From K23-9 sp049680365 (GTDB lineage Bacteria; Planctomycetota; Planctomycetia; Pirellulales; Pirellulaceae), in NCBI GenBank assembly GCA_049680365.1, contig JBAUHQ010000007.1, positions 1 to 20,281 on the forward strand: a stretch of 20,281 nucleotides of DNA, in the 5' to 3' direction. The translations under genes were made by a program, and so were the position numbers. This document shows positions 9,305 through 16,594 of this stretch, piece after piece. Under the pieces are notes generated by a model. The model saw nothing but the letters and a program-made list of their open reading frames with translations. It did not search any database and was not told the DNA's origin. Every line of letters starts with the position of its first letter. The first letter of the stretch is position 1.

Positions 9305-9437
9305 ATTTCGTTTGATGAAATGCCCGCAATTCGCAATTGGAACGCCAGGAATATCGCGACAGCGATGATGGGCTTGCTCTGAGTCCGTTGGACGAAGCGC
9401 TGTGATTCACTGGTCTGCAAAAACACTTGCAACGCAA

Positions 9438-9476
9438 ATGCTTTGCCTGGCCCAGGCGATCGGCCAAACAAAGCAT
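9438..9476. terminator. Two-part hairpin downstream of DUF1552
   Basis: ATGCTTTG (9438-9445) pairs with CAAAGCAT (9469-9476). Inside it, TGGCC can pair with GGCCA across a small internal loop, and an alternative inner stem CCTGG/CCAGG is also possible. It lies 134 bases after the DUF1552 stop, in the gap between convergent genes, so termination of either transcript is plausible. The remaining bases of 9305-9672 contain no convincing gene. Confidence 0.4.
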
Positions 9477-9564
9477 GATCGGAAAACTACGAGAACAGCA
9501 CCGTTGTCGTGTCGGTCAAGCTCCCCCCCTCCGCGCAAGAGAGCATCCGTTTTGATGCCGAAGT

Positions 9565-9601
9565 CGATGCAACTTCGGTCGCCGTCAGGTGACCTGCATC
9601 G
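9565..9601. terminator. Hairpin between convergent genes, near the cupin gene's 3' end
   Basis: CGATGCA (9565-9571) pairs with TGCATCG (9595-9601), and an inner GGTC/GACC pair (9577-9580, 9591-9594) extends the fold. It is 72 bases beyond the stop of the minus-strand cupin gene. It may stop that transcript, though no T-run is obvious on either side. Confidence 0.35.
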
Positions 9602-9672
9602 TTGAGTTCAAACTGCCTTAGTCAATAGGACCAATGAGGCAGCCATGTCAGCGGATTACCGACATCGAGCGA

Positions 9673-10995
9673 CTACTTGGTAACGGCAACGCCGGGTGTT
9701 CGGGAATGCGCGTGCTGCGGGAAGTCGAAGGTTAACACGAGCGATTCGGCTCCCGTGTTCTCGATTTCCACACCGCCATTGGCAAGTGCGGCCTGAGTGA
9801 TGAATCCGATCTCGGGATAGATCTCGCCGAGAACCATATCCTGGTGATAGCGCACTTCGAGCTTTCCAACACGGCCACTTCCGCCATTCGTGTGGAACAG
9901 CGCGGGGCTCTCCGGGCAGAATTTCGTCTTGCCGCCAGGCTCGACGGTGAGACGGAGAATGGAGCACTTCTGGTCGCCAAGAAAATCACCGTAGACGATC
10001 CACTTTGCGTCTACGCCGTCGCCTGCGAATTCTTCGGCGGTGATTGCGGGACGCGAATTCTTCAGGACGAATTCCGGGTCCTGATTCGCTTCGAAGTCGA
10101 ACTTTTCAACCAGGTAATCCCAGTCTTCGTGCCGGTCCTTGGGATAGTCCTCTTCCCTGCAGGCGTAAAACGCATCCGCTGCTCCGATACGCCCGTCAAG
10201 CGTGAGGTCCTCGGCCAGGAAGTGCTCATCCATCGTGACATGCAGCTCGTGCGTGCAAAGGTCCGTCGGCGAATGCAGCACACCGTTGGGCATTACGAAG
10301 CCGTTATCAAGTTGCATCATCACGTGCGGCGACAAATGCCGAACTCCGTTATAGTCGCCCTTGCCGAAACGCTTCATGCAGGCAAGAAACTGGTCCTTCG
10401 TCACGAACGGGTACAACCCCATTGCCGTGGTGTGGTAATGCGACGGACTGACTCCGGGATTGTCGAACGAATTGATGTCATAGACTTCCCACTTTGACCA
10501 GTGAAGATGGTGCGGAATCGGATTCAGATTATCGAACTTCTTTGAAACAATCGGCCAAGTCGGATCGCCGAACAGCGACTTTGAGAAGGCCGTCATCTTC
10601 TCACCCATGACAGCTTTCGGATTGGCGACGATCAAATCCTGTAGTGAGATGACTTGCCCATTCGGCGTGAGGACGTGCGATTCACCTTCGCGAAATGGTG
10701 CGTTCTTCGTGCGTGTATCAACGACACCCGTCACGATGGGAACCGTGCAGCACATCCAGACTTCATCGAGCCCCGTACCGTTCATGTAGTCCGGATAGTA
10801 CGACTGCTCATCAAGGCGAAGGCGTTTCCCCGGCGTACAAAATGTTCTGCCAGCGTAACGGTGCAATAGTTGCAACACCCCGTCGTTACTGTTAAGGCAG
10901 TCATCAAGGATCGAAGCCGATCCTCCACCGCTTCCGTCGATTACATCTTGTTTTGGGTACTCGTGCAGTTTGTCCGCGAGAATTGACGAAGCCAT
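9673..10995 (-). CDS. Cupin-fold protein with phosphomannose-isomerase-like metal site
   Basis: A 440-residue protein without a signal peptide, so probably cytoplasmic. Two cupin-like halves are visible. The first has PHHLHW (His163, His165) followed by Glu170 in KWEVYD, an SHYHTT segment (187-189), and VMPNGVLHSP with His241. The HxH...E...H order and the PNGxxH motif match the metal site of type I phosphomannose isomerase. The second half (about 335-435) has a jelly-roll strand pattern beginning CSILRLTVEPGG and ending LVLTFDFPQH. A sugar isomerase or sugar-binding role is inferred from the fold only; overall resemblance to known ManA is weak. Start choice is firm: GAGGTG at 11004-11009 lies 8 bases before the ATG. 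It is transcribed alone, convergent with DUF1552. Nothing nearby shows its pathway. Confidence 0.8.
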   Translation of the reverse strand: MASSILADKLHEYPKQDVIDGSGGGSASILDDCLNSNDGVLQLLHRYAGRTFCTPGKRLRLDEQSYYPDYMNGTGLDEVWMCCTVPIVTGVVDTRTKNAPFREGESHVLTPNGQVISLQDLIVANPKAVMGEKMTAFSKSLFGDPTWPIVSKKFDNLNPIPHHLHWSKWEVYDINSFDNPGVSPSHYHTTAMGLYPFVTKDQFLACMKRFGKGDYNGVRHLSPHVMMQLDNGFVMPNGVLHSPTDLCTHELHVTMDEHFLAEDLTLDGRIGAADAFYACREEDYPKDRHEDWDYLVEKFDFEANQDPEFVLKNSRPAITAEEFAGDGVDAKWIVYGDFLGDQKCSILRLTVEPGGKTKFCPESPALFHTNGGSGRVGKLEVRYHQDMVLGEIYPEIGFITQAALANGGVEIENTGAESLVLTFDFPQHAHSRTPGVAVTK

Positions 10996-11458
10996 GAGTG
11001 ATTCACCTCAATGAGTCTGAAGAAGTATGTCGGTTCCAAGGAACGTTCTGGTGTGATAATGGGAATTTCCAACTTGCTGCAACACAACGAGGCGGGCTAA
11101 GGACCAAATTCTCCGAGGTGCTGGCAGAGCGTGAAGTGTAGAAAAAAGAGGAGCCGGAGGGAATGGACCTGGAGTCACGAGGGCTGGTCGATTCCCATTG
11201 CGTATCGGGCATGCCAACATCAAACATCGGCCGCGAAAAAGAATTCCTAACGTGCTTCTGTGTCCCACACCGACAGCACGAAGAGTAATTTCTTCGCTGC
11301 CGAAGCTGCATTGACCAGCGCGAGTTCGCTCGATTTCTTCAACGCACACTTGGCGAAGAATCGGACTCGATTTTCGTGAAGTGGTGGACTACAAATGGTA
11401 ACCACATTGGCCATGCCGGGCGGAATTCCGAGATTGACTTCTTAGGAAAAATAACAGA
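10996..11458. other. Intergenic region between divergent genes
   Basis: 463 bases separate two divergently transcribed genes, so both promoters should lie here. The cupin gene's ribosome binding site is at the left edge (11004-11009), and a weaker AGGA for the small plus-strand gene is at 11444-11447. Open frames on both strands have compositionally biased translations (serine/arginine-rich) and look non-coding. I see no clear -35/-10 pair, tRNA or repeat. Confidence 0.5.
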
Positions 11459-11977
11459 ATGACTAAAAAAGATGAGATTCGATGCTCTGAATGCGTGAAC
11501 CATCCTTACAAGCTGGTGCGGAACGCATTAACGGAGAATGCAAAAACTGTCTTTGAGAACGCAACGAAGGGCGCTGCTTCAAACGCAAATGGGATCGCGG
11601 CTGAATTGCGCGCGACCATCGCAGGAGTGGAGGTGGCGAAGGAAATTGCAATCTCGGTAACGAACATTGATCAAAGTGCCCGTGCGCCAAAGTCTTCGAC
11701 CGCTACTTGCTTCCATCTGGAATGGGAGGCCACACACCTGCCGCGGTTGTTCCCGTTGATGCAGGCTAAGCTGCTTGTTTGGCCTTTGAGTGGAACAGAG
11801 ACGCAGTTGGACTTCGTGGGCTTTTATAAGCCGCCTGGCGGAGCTCTGGGAAGTGCGATCGATTCAATCGCTGGCCATCAGATCGCCGCAGCCTCGGTGA
11901 AGCAATTCGTTCAGGACGTTGCGACATATCTAGGAACAGCTCTCGCTCGCAAACCAATCGACACACAAAAGACGTAA
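11459..11977 (+). CDS. Small SRPBCC-like (ligand-binding fold) protein
   Basis: A 172-residue protein without a signal peptide or membrane segment. The second half has the alternating pattern of SRPBCC/START-like bacterial proteins. Strands carrying CFHLEWEA and LFPLMQAKLLVWPL are followed by TQLDFVGFYKPPGGALG and a long C-terminal helix (HQIAAASVKQFVQDVATYL). The core of that pattern, W...FP.M.A.L...P...T.L...G.Y.PP.G.LG followed by a helix, is one I associate with uncharacterised actinobacterial and planctomycete SRPBCC proteins. The N-terminal CSECVN is not part of a longer zinc motif. It probably binds a hydrophobic ligand in the cytoplasm. It stands alone, with large gaps on both sides. 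AGGA lies 11 bases before the ATG. The gene is likely real; the family call is moderate. Confidence 0.6.
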   Translation: MTKKDEIRCSECVNHPYKLVRNALTENAKTVFENATKGAASNANGIAAELRATIAGVEVAKEIAISVTNIDQSARAPKSSTATCFHLEWEATHLPRLFPLMQAKLLVWPLSGTETQLDFVGFYKPPGGALGSAIDSIAGHQIAAASVKQFVQDVATYLGTALARKPIDTQKT

Positions 11978-12580
11978 CGCTACGGGGAGTGGGCGATATC
12001 GGATGTTGCTTGCTGAACGCGACATAGAATGTCCAGACCGGTACGTCCCAGCAAATGGTTTTCTTGCGAGCTGGGCGACTGACGGGGGACTGACTGGTGA
12101 CGAGTCGACGTCTACGCAAAGGACGCGTGACGGTCGGCTTGCTATACACCTTTTCGCGAAGCCAGATAGTCAATGGCGGTCAACTAACCAATAGCACGAA
12201 CAAAGCGAGTGACCAACTTCGCGCAGTTTTGTCTTTGGCTTGGGAACAAGATTTCGTCAAATCGCCACCACGGTTCCCTCTGCAACCTCGTCCGGTTTGG
12301 ATCGGAAAGAAATGTAGGCGGCGGTGAAGCTTGCCGCCGTGCAGATGCAAGCAGTTCATTGCACCGAAATTTCCAATGTGGTGATGAGCCCGACGTTTGA
12401 CAAGCAACAAGAAAGTAAGCGCCGACCGGAAATGTTGTCGGTCATTCGTAGGCCAGAGATGACAACAAGTCCTGGAAACTCAGCGCTGCGATAGTGTTTG
12501 CGAAGCCTTCGACATACTGGCTCTCTCTCCCAAACGGAGGGAACAAGAAGTGATGGCCTCAGCAAATACGCTCCATTCGC
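11978..12580. other. Intergenic region without recognisable genes
   Basis: About 600 bases between the 3' ends of convergent genes. Short frames on both strands translate to arginine/serine/proline-rich strings without domain patterns. One GC-rich hairpin is present: CGGCGG (12319-12324) pairs with CCGCCG (12334-12339). This is far more spacer than two terminators need. It may be a decayed gene, but no remnant is recognisable. Confidence 0.5.
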
Positions 12581-12605
12581 GGGGCGCACCGGGAGGGTGC
12601 GCCCC
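12581..12605. terminator. Perfect 10-bp GC-rich hairpin after the outer-membrane barrel gene
   Basis: GGGGCGCACC (12581-12590), loop GGGAG, then GGTGCGCCCC (12596-12605) form a perfect stem. It starts 17 bases past the stop of the minus-strand barrel gene, the expected place for its terminator. There is no T-run. The core resembles short palindromes I recall as frequent in planctomycete genomes, so it may be a dispersed repeat used as a terminator. Confidence 0.6.
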
Positions 12606-12622
12606 ACGACCAAGACTTGCGA

Positions 12623-14359
12623 CTACCATTTTGTCTGAAACATCACGTGCGTGAGGCCCGATTCATCCGGTCCTGCAGTGTCTTTCAGGAAGTCGTCACC
12701 GATCAGGTGCGAGTAGCCAACCATCACATCAGAGTAGCGATTGAGATGGAAGTTCATCACGATGTCGATCTCGTCGCCAACGTTTTTCCCGGCTGCTCCG
12801 GTCGCATCACGACGTCTGGCGACACCGCCGGCGTTGTACAATGCGTCGGTCGCATCGTCGAGCCAGAAGTGATGGTATTGCATCCATACGGTCATCCAGT
12901 TTTGCGGGTAGAAGTACAGATGAGCATTCACGTCGTGAATGTTCTGACGTGCCACTTGGTCAGCCCAACCTAGGTAGTAGTGACCAAATGGATAGAGCTG
13001 GTTGAACGTGTTGGATGTCTCACCATTGTCGCTCTGTCCACCGCTGGCGTAGTCGTAACAAACCCAAGCGGTCGCGTTCATCGGAGCACCACTTAGCTTG
13101 CGACCAAGTCCGGCCGACGCCATGCCAGCGAACAGGTCTTGGTTGCCTTGGTCGCCAAATTGGAGTGCGCCTTCAAAGTCCCACAGGAATCCGTCGTCAT
13201 CGCCTGCATAGCGACTGCCGAAGGTATGCGATTCGTTCGGGGCACGTGTGATACCTTGCTGCACGACATCGTTAGTGTCGTCCGCGTAGAGATAGTAAAA
13301 GTCGGCGAAGTGTCCTTTCTTGGGACGATACGTCAGCCATGCACCAGCGAAGTCACGTCGGTTGTCCGCTGTGTCGAACTCACTCGCTTGAGCGGGAACA
13401 AACTTGGTGTAGAACAAGTCGAAATCCACCTTGTCGCCTTGTCGGAAGATGCGAACACCGTCGAATGTACGTCGTGTGTTCGCCCAATCGAGCGTCGAAA
13501 CAAGTCGTTGTGAACCGAGCAGCAACTCTTGGCGCCCGACGCGAGCGTAGACACTGTGGCCTTCGTAGTCGAAAAGGTTCGCTTCGATGAACATGTTCAG
13601 GATATCGCCACGATTGACGTCGATCGGCAGCGGATCCAGCTCTTCGCCCAGCGAGTCGGCCCAAATGAATTCACCGAAAAGACGCAAGTTGTCGCCATAC
13701 AACAGGTCACCGTACACCCGCGTGCGCATCAGTGTGTAGTCGTTGTCGCTGTCGGTTAGGCGACTGTTTTGTTCGTTCATGTAGCGAGCCCAATATTGGC
13801 CGCCGGTGCTGAATGTCCAACAGTCGTTAAGCGGAATTCGCTTCATCCTCTCGACGAGGTTTTGGTCCTGCACCGGAACGGATTCCAAGTACGTGAAGTT
13901 TGCTTCGTAGAATGAGGGTGCCATCAACGCGAACGGAGCGTAGCCTGATGGCTGCGGTTTGGGACGCTGGTTGCCTTGCAATTGATCGGCGAGCGAATAG
14001 TAGCCGCATCCAGTGGGTGGAATTGGGAAATTTCCAGGTCGTGGAAAGATTCGATAGCTGCCGGGTGTCTTCTCCCAATCGACACAGTGGCCACAGCAAC
14101 ATGTCTTGCGCGACTTACTGCACTTTGGACACGTCGCAGCTTGACACGCTTCGCATGGTGAAGCTTGGGTCCCGCTCGCCTGACCGGCTTGGCACGAACA
14201 TCCCGGCTGTGCAGCGGTCGTCGATGTGGAAACGTGTTCGTTCTGTACATCTGACGCTGTTGTTGGCGAAGCGTCTTGCCCCAGTGAAATGTTGCAAAAG
14301 GTTGCGCTCAGAATCAGGGTCAGCGAGAAAGTCGCCGAGTTTTTCATTGTGATAGACAT
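12623..14359 (-). CDS. Alginate-export-type outer-membrane beta-barrel with Cys-rich N-terminus
   Basis: A 578-residue outer-membrane protein. The frame is open further up, but the ATG at 14359 has GGAGAAG just before it (14362-14368) and gives a signal peptide (core FSLTLILSATF, cut near SLG-Q). Residues 54-92 hold ten cysteines in paired spacing: CSC, CEAC, CPKC, CCC and GHC. From about residue 150 the sequence is a string of amphipathic strands typical of the alginate_exp barrel family: STGGQYWARYMNE, TLMRTRVYGDLLYGDNLRLFGEF, SVYARVGRQELLLGSQRLV and FDGVRIF. It ends with an aromatic residue, MFQTKW, as barrel proteins do. Barrels of this family pass polysaccharides or other solutes. The cysteine segment is not part of the core family and may bind metal or form disulfides. 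It lies 281 bases after the rhodanese gene and may have its own promoter. Confidence 0.85.
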   Translation of the reverse strand: MSITMKNSATFSLTLILSATFCNISLGQDASPTTASDVQNEHVSTSTTAAQPGCSCQAGQASGTQASPCEACQAATCPKCSKSRKTCCCGHCVDWEKTPGSYRIFPRPGNFPIPPTGCGYYSLADQLQGNQRPKPQPSGYAPFALMAPSFYEANFTYLESVPVQDQNLVERMKRIPLNDCWTFSTGGQYWARYMNEQNSRLTDSDNDYTLMRTRVYGDLLYGDNLRLFGEFIWADSLGEELDPLPIDVNRGDILNMFIEANLFDYEGHSVYARVGRQELLLGSQRLVSTLDWANTRRTFDGVRIFRQGDKVDFDLFYTKFVPAQASEFDTADNRRDFAGAWLTYRPKKGHFADFYYLYADDTNDVVQQGITRAPNESHTFGSRYAGDDDGFLWDFEGALQFGDQGNQDLFAGMASAGLGRKLSGAPMNATAWVCYDYASGGQSDNGETSNTFNQLYPFGHYYLGWADQVARQNIHDVNAHLYFYPQNWMTVWMQYHHFWLDDATDALYNAGGVARRRDATGAAGKNVGDEIDIVMNFHLNRYSDVMVGYSHLIGDDFLKDTAGPDESGLTHVMFQTKW

Positions 14360-14381
14360 GGCTTCTCCATAAGCCTGGTTG

Positions 14382-14397
14382 ACATGTTGACACATGT
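14382..14397. promoter_or_regulatory. Twin ACATGT palindromes upstream of the barrel gene
   Basis: ACATGT occurs at 14382-14387 and again at 14392-14397, so the centres are 10 bases apart, about one helical turn. They lie just upstream of the barrel gene's ribosome binding site. The same stretch contains TTGACA twice on the plus strand (14379, 14387). The arrangement suits a dimeric regulator, but this is inferred from symmetry alone. Confidence 0.3.
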
Positions 14398-14640
14398 TTC
14401 GGGGCGCGTTCCATCGCGCATGCTGATCGTATCGACGGACGATCGGCCGAAGCATCACCTAAGTCAAAGGCGGAGAACGTGTTGCGAGTGAGCGAGGTAG
14501 CGAAACTACTACAACCGATAGAAGTTAAAGCGACGGTATTCCGATCGTATCGATTATGCCGGTGAGCCGCAGGCCAGCACGGCAGCAGGATCGGTATTAA
14601 GACTACGGTGCGTGTTGAAGGCACATCGGTTGCGAACGGT

Positions 14641-15174
14641 TTACTTGGTGCTGACCGGATAGCCAGCACCGCGCCATGCGTAGATCCCGCCAGGATGTCG
14701 CTTGACGTTGTTGTAGCCAAGCTGTTTGGCGAAGACGGCAGCGTTGTGGCTGCGTGCACATTTGACGAAGCCACAATAAACGATAATCAGACGGTTCTTG
14801 TCTTCACCCAAAAGCAGCTCATAGTCTGACTGCGACTGCCCAGGCATGGTTGTGTCATCCCACGTCGTGATCACTTCCTTGGGGAACTCGAAGTTGACCG
14901 CACTGGGAATGTGGCCCTTGTCGTAGCTGGCGGCGGCAGGCATCGCATCAACAATCAACATCGGCTTCTTGCCGTCAACTAAAGTCTTCAGCTCCTTGGT
15001 CGAGATCAGCGGATAGTCGCCCGCCAGTGTCTCACTACTAAGCTTGATCGCCGACTCTTCAATCTGCACTTCCTGCTGAAATTGATTCGTCCCGCAACCG
15101 CCCAGCGCGATCATGATCACCGCGATCACGAGCAACACGCCCGCCGAACCACGGTCGTTTAACACTGACACCAT
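14641..15174 (-). CDS. Rhodanese-domain lipoprotein
   Basis: A 177-residue single-domain rhodanese (sulfurtransferase) anchored as a lipoprotein. The N-terminus VLLVIAVIMIALGGC has a lipobox with Cys27, so the domain faces the periplasm. The domain runs from about residue 55. It shows SYDKGHIPSAVNFEFP, an active-site loop VYCGFVKCARSHNAA with likely catalytic Cys134, a second Cys139 and Arg141, and the usual closing HPGGIYAWRGAGYPV. The loop CGFVKCAR is longer than the standard six-residue loop and carries the extra cysteine, which would allow a disulfide. The start overlaps the end of the MauE-like gene by 116 bases. AGGAG at 15181-15185, 6 bases before the ATG, supports it, and the overlap encodes the signal peptide needed for export. 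Substrate and sulfur donor are unknown. Confidence 0.9.
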   Translation of the reverse strand: MVSVLNDRGSAGVLLVIAVIMIALGGCGTNQFQQEVQIEESAIKLSSETLAGDYPLISTKELKTLVDGKKPMLIVDAMPAAASYDKGHIPSAVNFEFPKEVITTWDDTTMPGQSQSDYELLLGEDKNRLIIVYCGFVKCARSHNAAVFAKQLGYNNVKRHPGGIYAWRGAGYPVSTK

Positions 15175-15598
15175 CGCTAACTCCTACGTCAAAGATCGCC
15201 AACAAAAACACCAACGACAACAGCCCCACGTCAATCACTATCTGCGCTGACATTGCCACACGATAGTCGGAACCGAGACATCCGCACTGGACATCTAATC
15301 CTATTGCGATGCCGTACGATAGCACCAGCAGATACCCCAGCAGCAGCGTCGCAATTCCGACAAGGCAAATGCTCCAGCGGTAAAGCAAGCCGACTCCCGC
15401 CACAATTTCAAAAGCAGCAATTGCCCATGCCACGGCCGGTACCAATGAATCAGTCACGATTCCGAAGTCGCCAACATGATCTGCAAACCGCGCGATGTCC
15501 AGTAGCTTGATGGCTCCTGAATACGCGAACAATAGACCCAACGCCACGCGGATTAGAAACGCCACGATCCACCAGGGAGAGCTCTTCGCATCAGCCAT
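15059..15598 (-). CDS. MauE/DoxX-family redox-associated membrane protein
   Basis: A 179-residue inner-membrane protein with four hydrophobic helices (about 9-29, 52-74, 77-97, 117-138). The first contains the family stretch RVALGLLFAYSGAIKLLD, and the loop after helix three has QCGCLGS (Cys105, Cys107), the cysteine pair typical of MauE-like members. Known relatives act with periplasmic thiol-redox proteins: MauE in methylamine dehydrogenase maturation, DoxD in thiosulfate:quinone oxidoreductase. The pairing with a rhodanese lipoprotein next door fits that theme. The last 38 residues are polar, arginine-rich and unlike the family. They are encoded in the region shared with the rhodanese signal peptide, so they may be a non-conserved tail produced by overlap. 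The gene lies 16 bases after the WD40 gene. Confidence 0.88.
   Translation of the reverse strand: MADAKSSPWWIVAFLIRVALGLLFAYSGAIKLLDIARFADHVGDFGIVTDSLVPAVAWAIAAFEIVAGVGLLYRWSICLVGIATLLLGYLLVLSYGIAIGLDVQCGCLGSDYRVAMSAQIVIDVGLLSLVFLLAIFDVGVSDGVSVKRPWFGGRVARDRGDHDRAGRLRDESISAGSAD
15181..15185 (-). promoter_or_regulatory. Internal ribosome binding site for the rhodanese gene
   Basis: AGGAG on the minus strand, 6 bases before the rhodanese ATG and inside the MauE-like coding sequence. Its strength and spacing make the long overlap credible and suggest translational coupling. Confidence 0.65.
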
Positions 15599-15614
15599 CA
15601 GTTCTTGATTTTTC

Positions 15615-16592
15615 TCAACGTGCTGGTGGAGCGGCGATCAAGACGAGTTTGCCATCCGTCCCACCTGCAACTAACTGCTTGTCGTCCGGTGTAAACGCGA
15701 CCGCGTACAACGCTTCGCTTGCGACCGTTTCTGTACCGAGCAACGAGTAGTCGCTCGTCTGCCAAGTCCGCACTCGACCGTCGTCACCGACTGCTGCTAA
15801 CCGGTTGCCGTCATGTGAGTAAGCGACGCTGTAGACCGGATCCTTTGAATCGCTCAGAGTCTTTTCGATCTTGAGCGTTGTCATGTTCCATACTCGCACG
15901 GTCTTGTCCTGGCTGGCCGTTGCCAGCCACTTGCCGTCGGGGGAAAAAGCACAGCGATACACGTCGCTGGAATGGCCCAACAGAGTGCAATCCACTGCGG
16001 ATTCAGGCGTTTTTGATCCAGGCCAGGGTTGCAACAAAATCTTCTTGTCGCCGCCTGTCGTGATCAATGATTTGCCGTCGGGAGAGAAAGCCAAGGCATA
16101 CGCTGGACGCTCATGTTCCGCCAACTTTGCGATTACCGCGAACTTCGGCACGGACCAGATTCGACACGCCGTATCCCCCCGTGTACCGTGACCACCGATG
16201 CTGGCTAACTGTTGGCTGTCCGGCGCATAATCAACACAGTAAACCGCATCACCATGCTGCTTGACCCGTGCCGTCTGCTCACCCGACTGGACATCCCACA
16301 ACGTCACGTAGCCATCACCGCTGGCCGTTGCCAACTGCTTGCCGTCGCCGCGAACCGCAGTTGCGTACACCGCAGCGTCATGCTGCAGCACGTGCCGTTT
16401 CGTTCTCGCCGGCCAATCCCAAATAATTGCGCGATTGTCACCGGCAGCCGTCGCCATGATGCGGCCGTCCGCCGAAAACCGAATCATATACACGTACTCG
16501 TCGTGGGCAGCGAACTCTTCTGCCGAAGCGACGTTAGCGAAAGTGATCGACGCAGTCGCGACGAACAGGAGCGCGGTCCAACCGGTACGCAT
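15615..16592 (-). CDS. Exported seven-bladed WD40 beta-propeller protein
   Basis: A 325-residue protein consisting of a signal peptide (MRTGWTALLFVATASITFA, cut near ASA-EE) and seven WD40 repeats that fill the rest, enough for one closed propeller. Blades are recognisable by their ends: AIIWDW, VTLWDV, CRIWSV, ILLQPW, VRVWNM, VRTWQT and LVLIA, with inner strands such as YRCAFSPDGKWLATASQDKTV. The open frame extends 75 codons upstream through the YdjY-like gene. The ATG at 16592 is chosen because it begins the signal peptide and lies 2 bases after that gene's stop. The protein is probably a periplasmic scaffold for the other products of the operon; there is no catalytic motif. Such exported WD40 proteins are common in planctomycetes. 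Confidence 0.9.
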   Translation of the reverse strand: MRTGWTALLFVATASITFANVASAEEFAAHDEYVYMIRFSADGRIMATAAGDNRAIIWDWPARTKRHVLQHDAAVYATAVRGDGKQLATASGDGYVTLWDVQSGEQTARVKQHGDAVYCVDYAPDSQQLASIGGHGTRGDTACRIWSVPKFAVIAKLAEHERPAYALAFSPDGKSLITTGGDKKILLQPWPGSKTPESAVDCTLLGHSSDVYRCAFSPDGKWLATASQDKTVRVWNMTTLKIEKTLSDSKDPVYSVAYSHDGNRLAAVGDDGRVRTWQTSDYSLLGTETVASEALYAVAFTPDDKQLVAGGTDGKLVLIAAPPAR

Positions 16593-16594
16593 CC

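Noticed and set aside
9844..10497. Open frame of 217 codons on the plus strand inside the cupin gene
   Set aside because: It opposes the cupin gene, which has a strong ribosome binding site and a plausible metal site; the plus frame has none.
12356..12613. 85-codon minus-strand frame ending at the GC-rich hairpin
   Set aside because: The start lies in the palindrome and the translation is low in pattern; it looks like chance in a spacer.
14360..14458. 33-codon N-terminal extension of the barrel protein
   Set aside because: It precedes a good ribosome binding site and a clear signal peptide, so the ATG at 14359 is preferred.
15059..15174. A simple sequencing frameshift in the MauE-like/rhodanese junction
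   Set aside because: Not favoured, because the rhodanese has its own AGGAG and ATG at the right distance and an intact lipoprotein signal; it remains a check.
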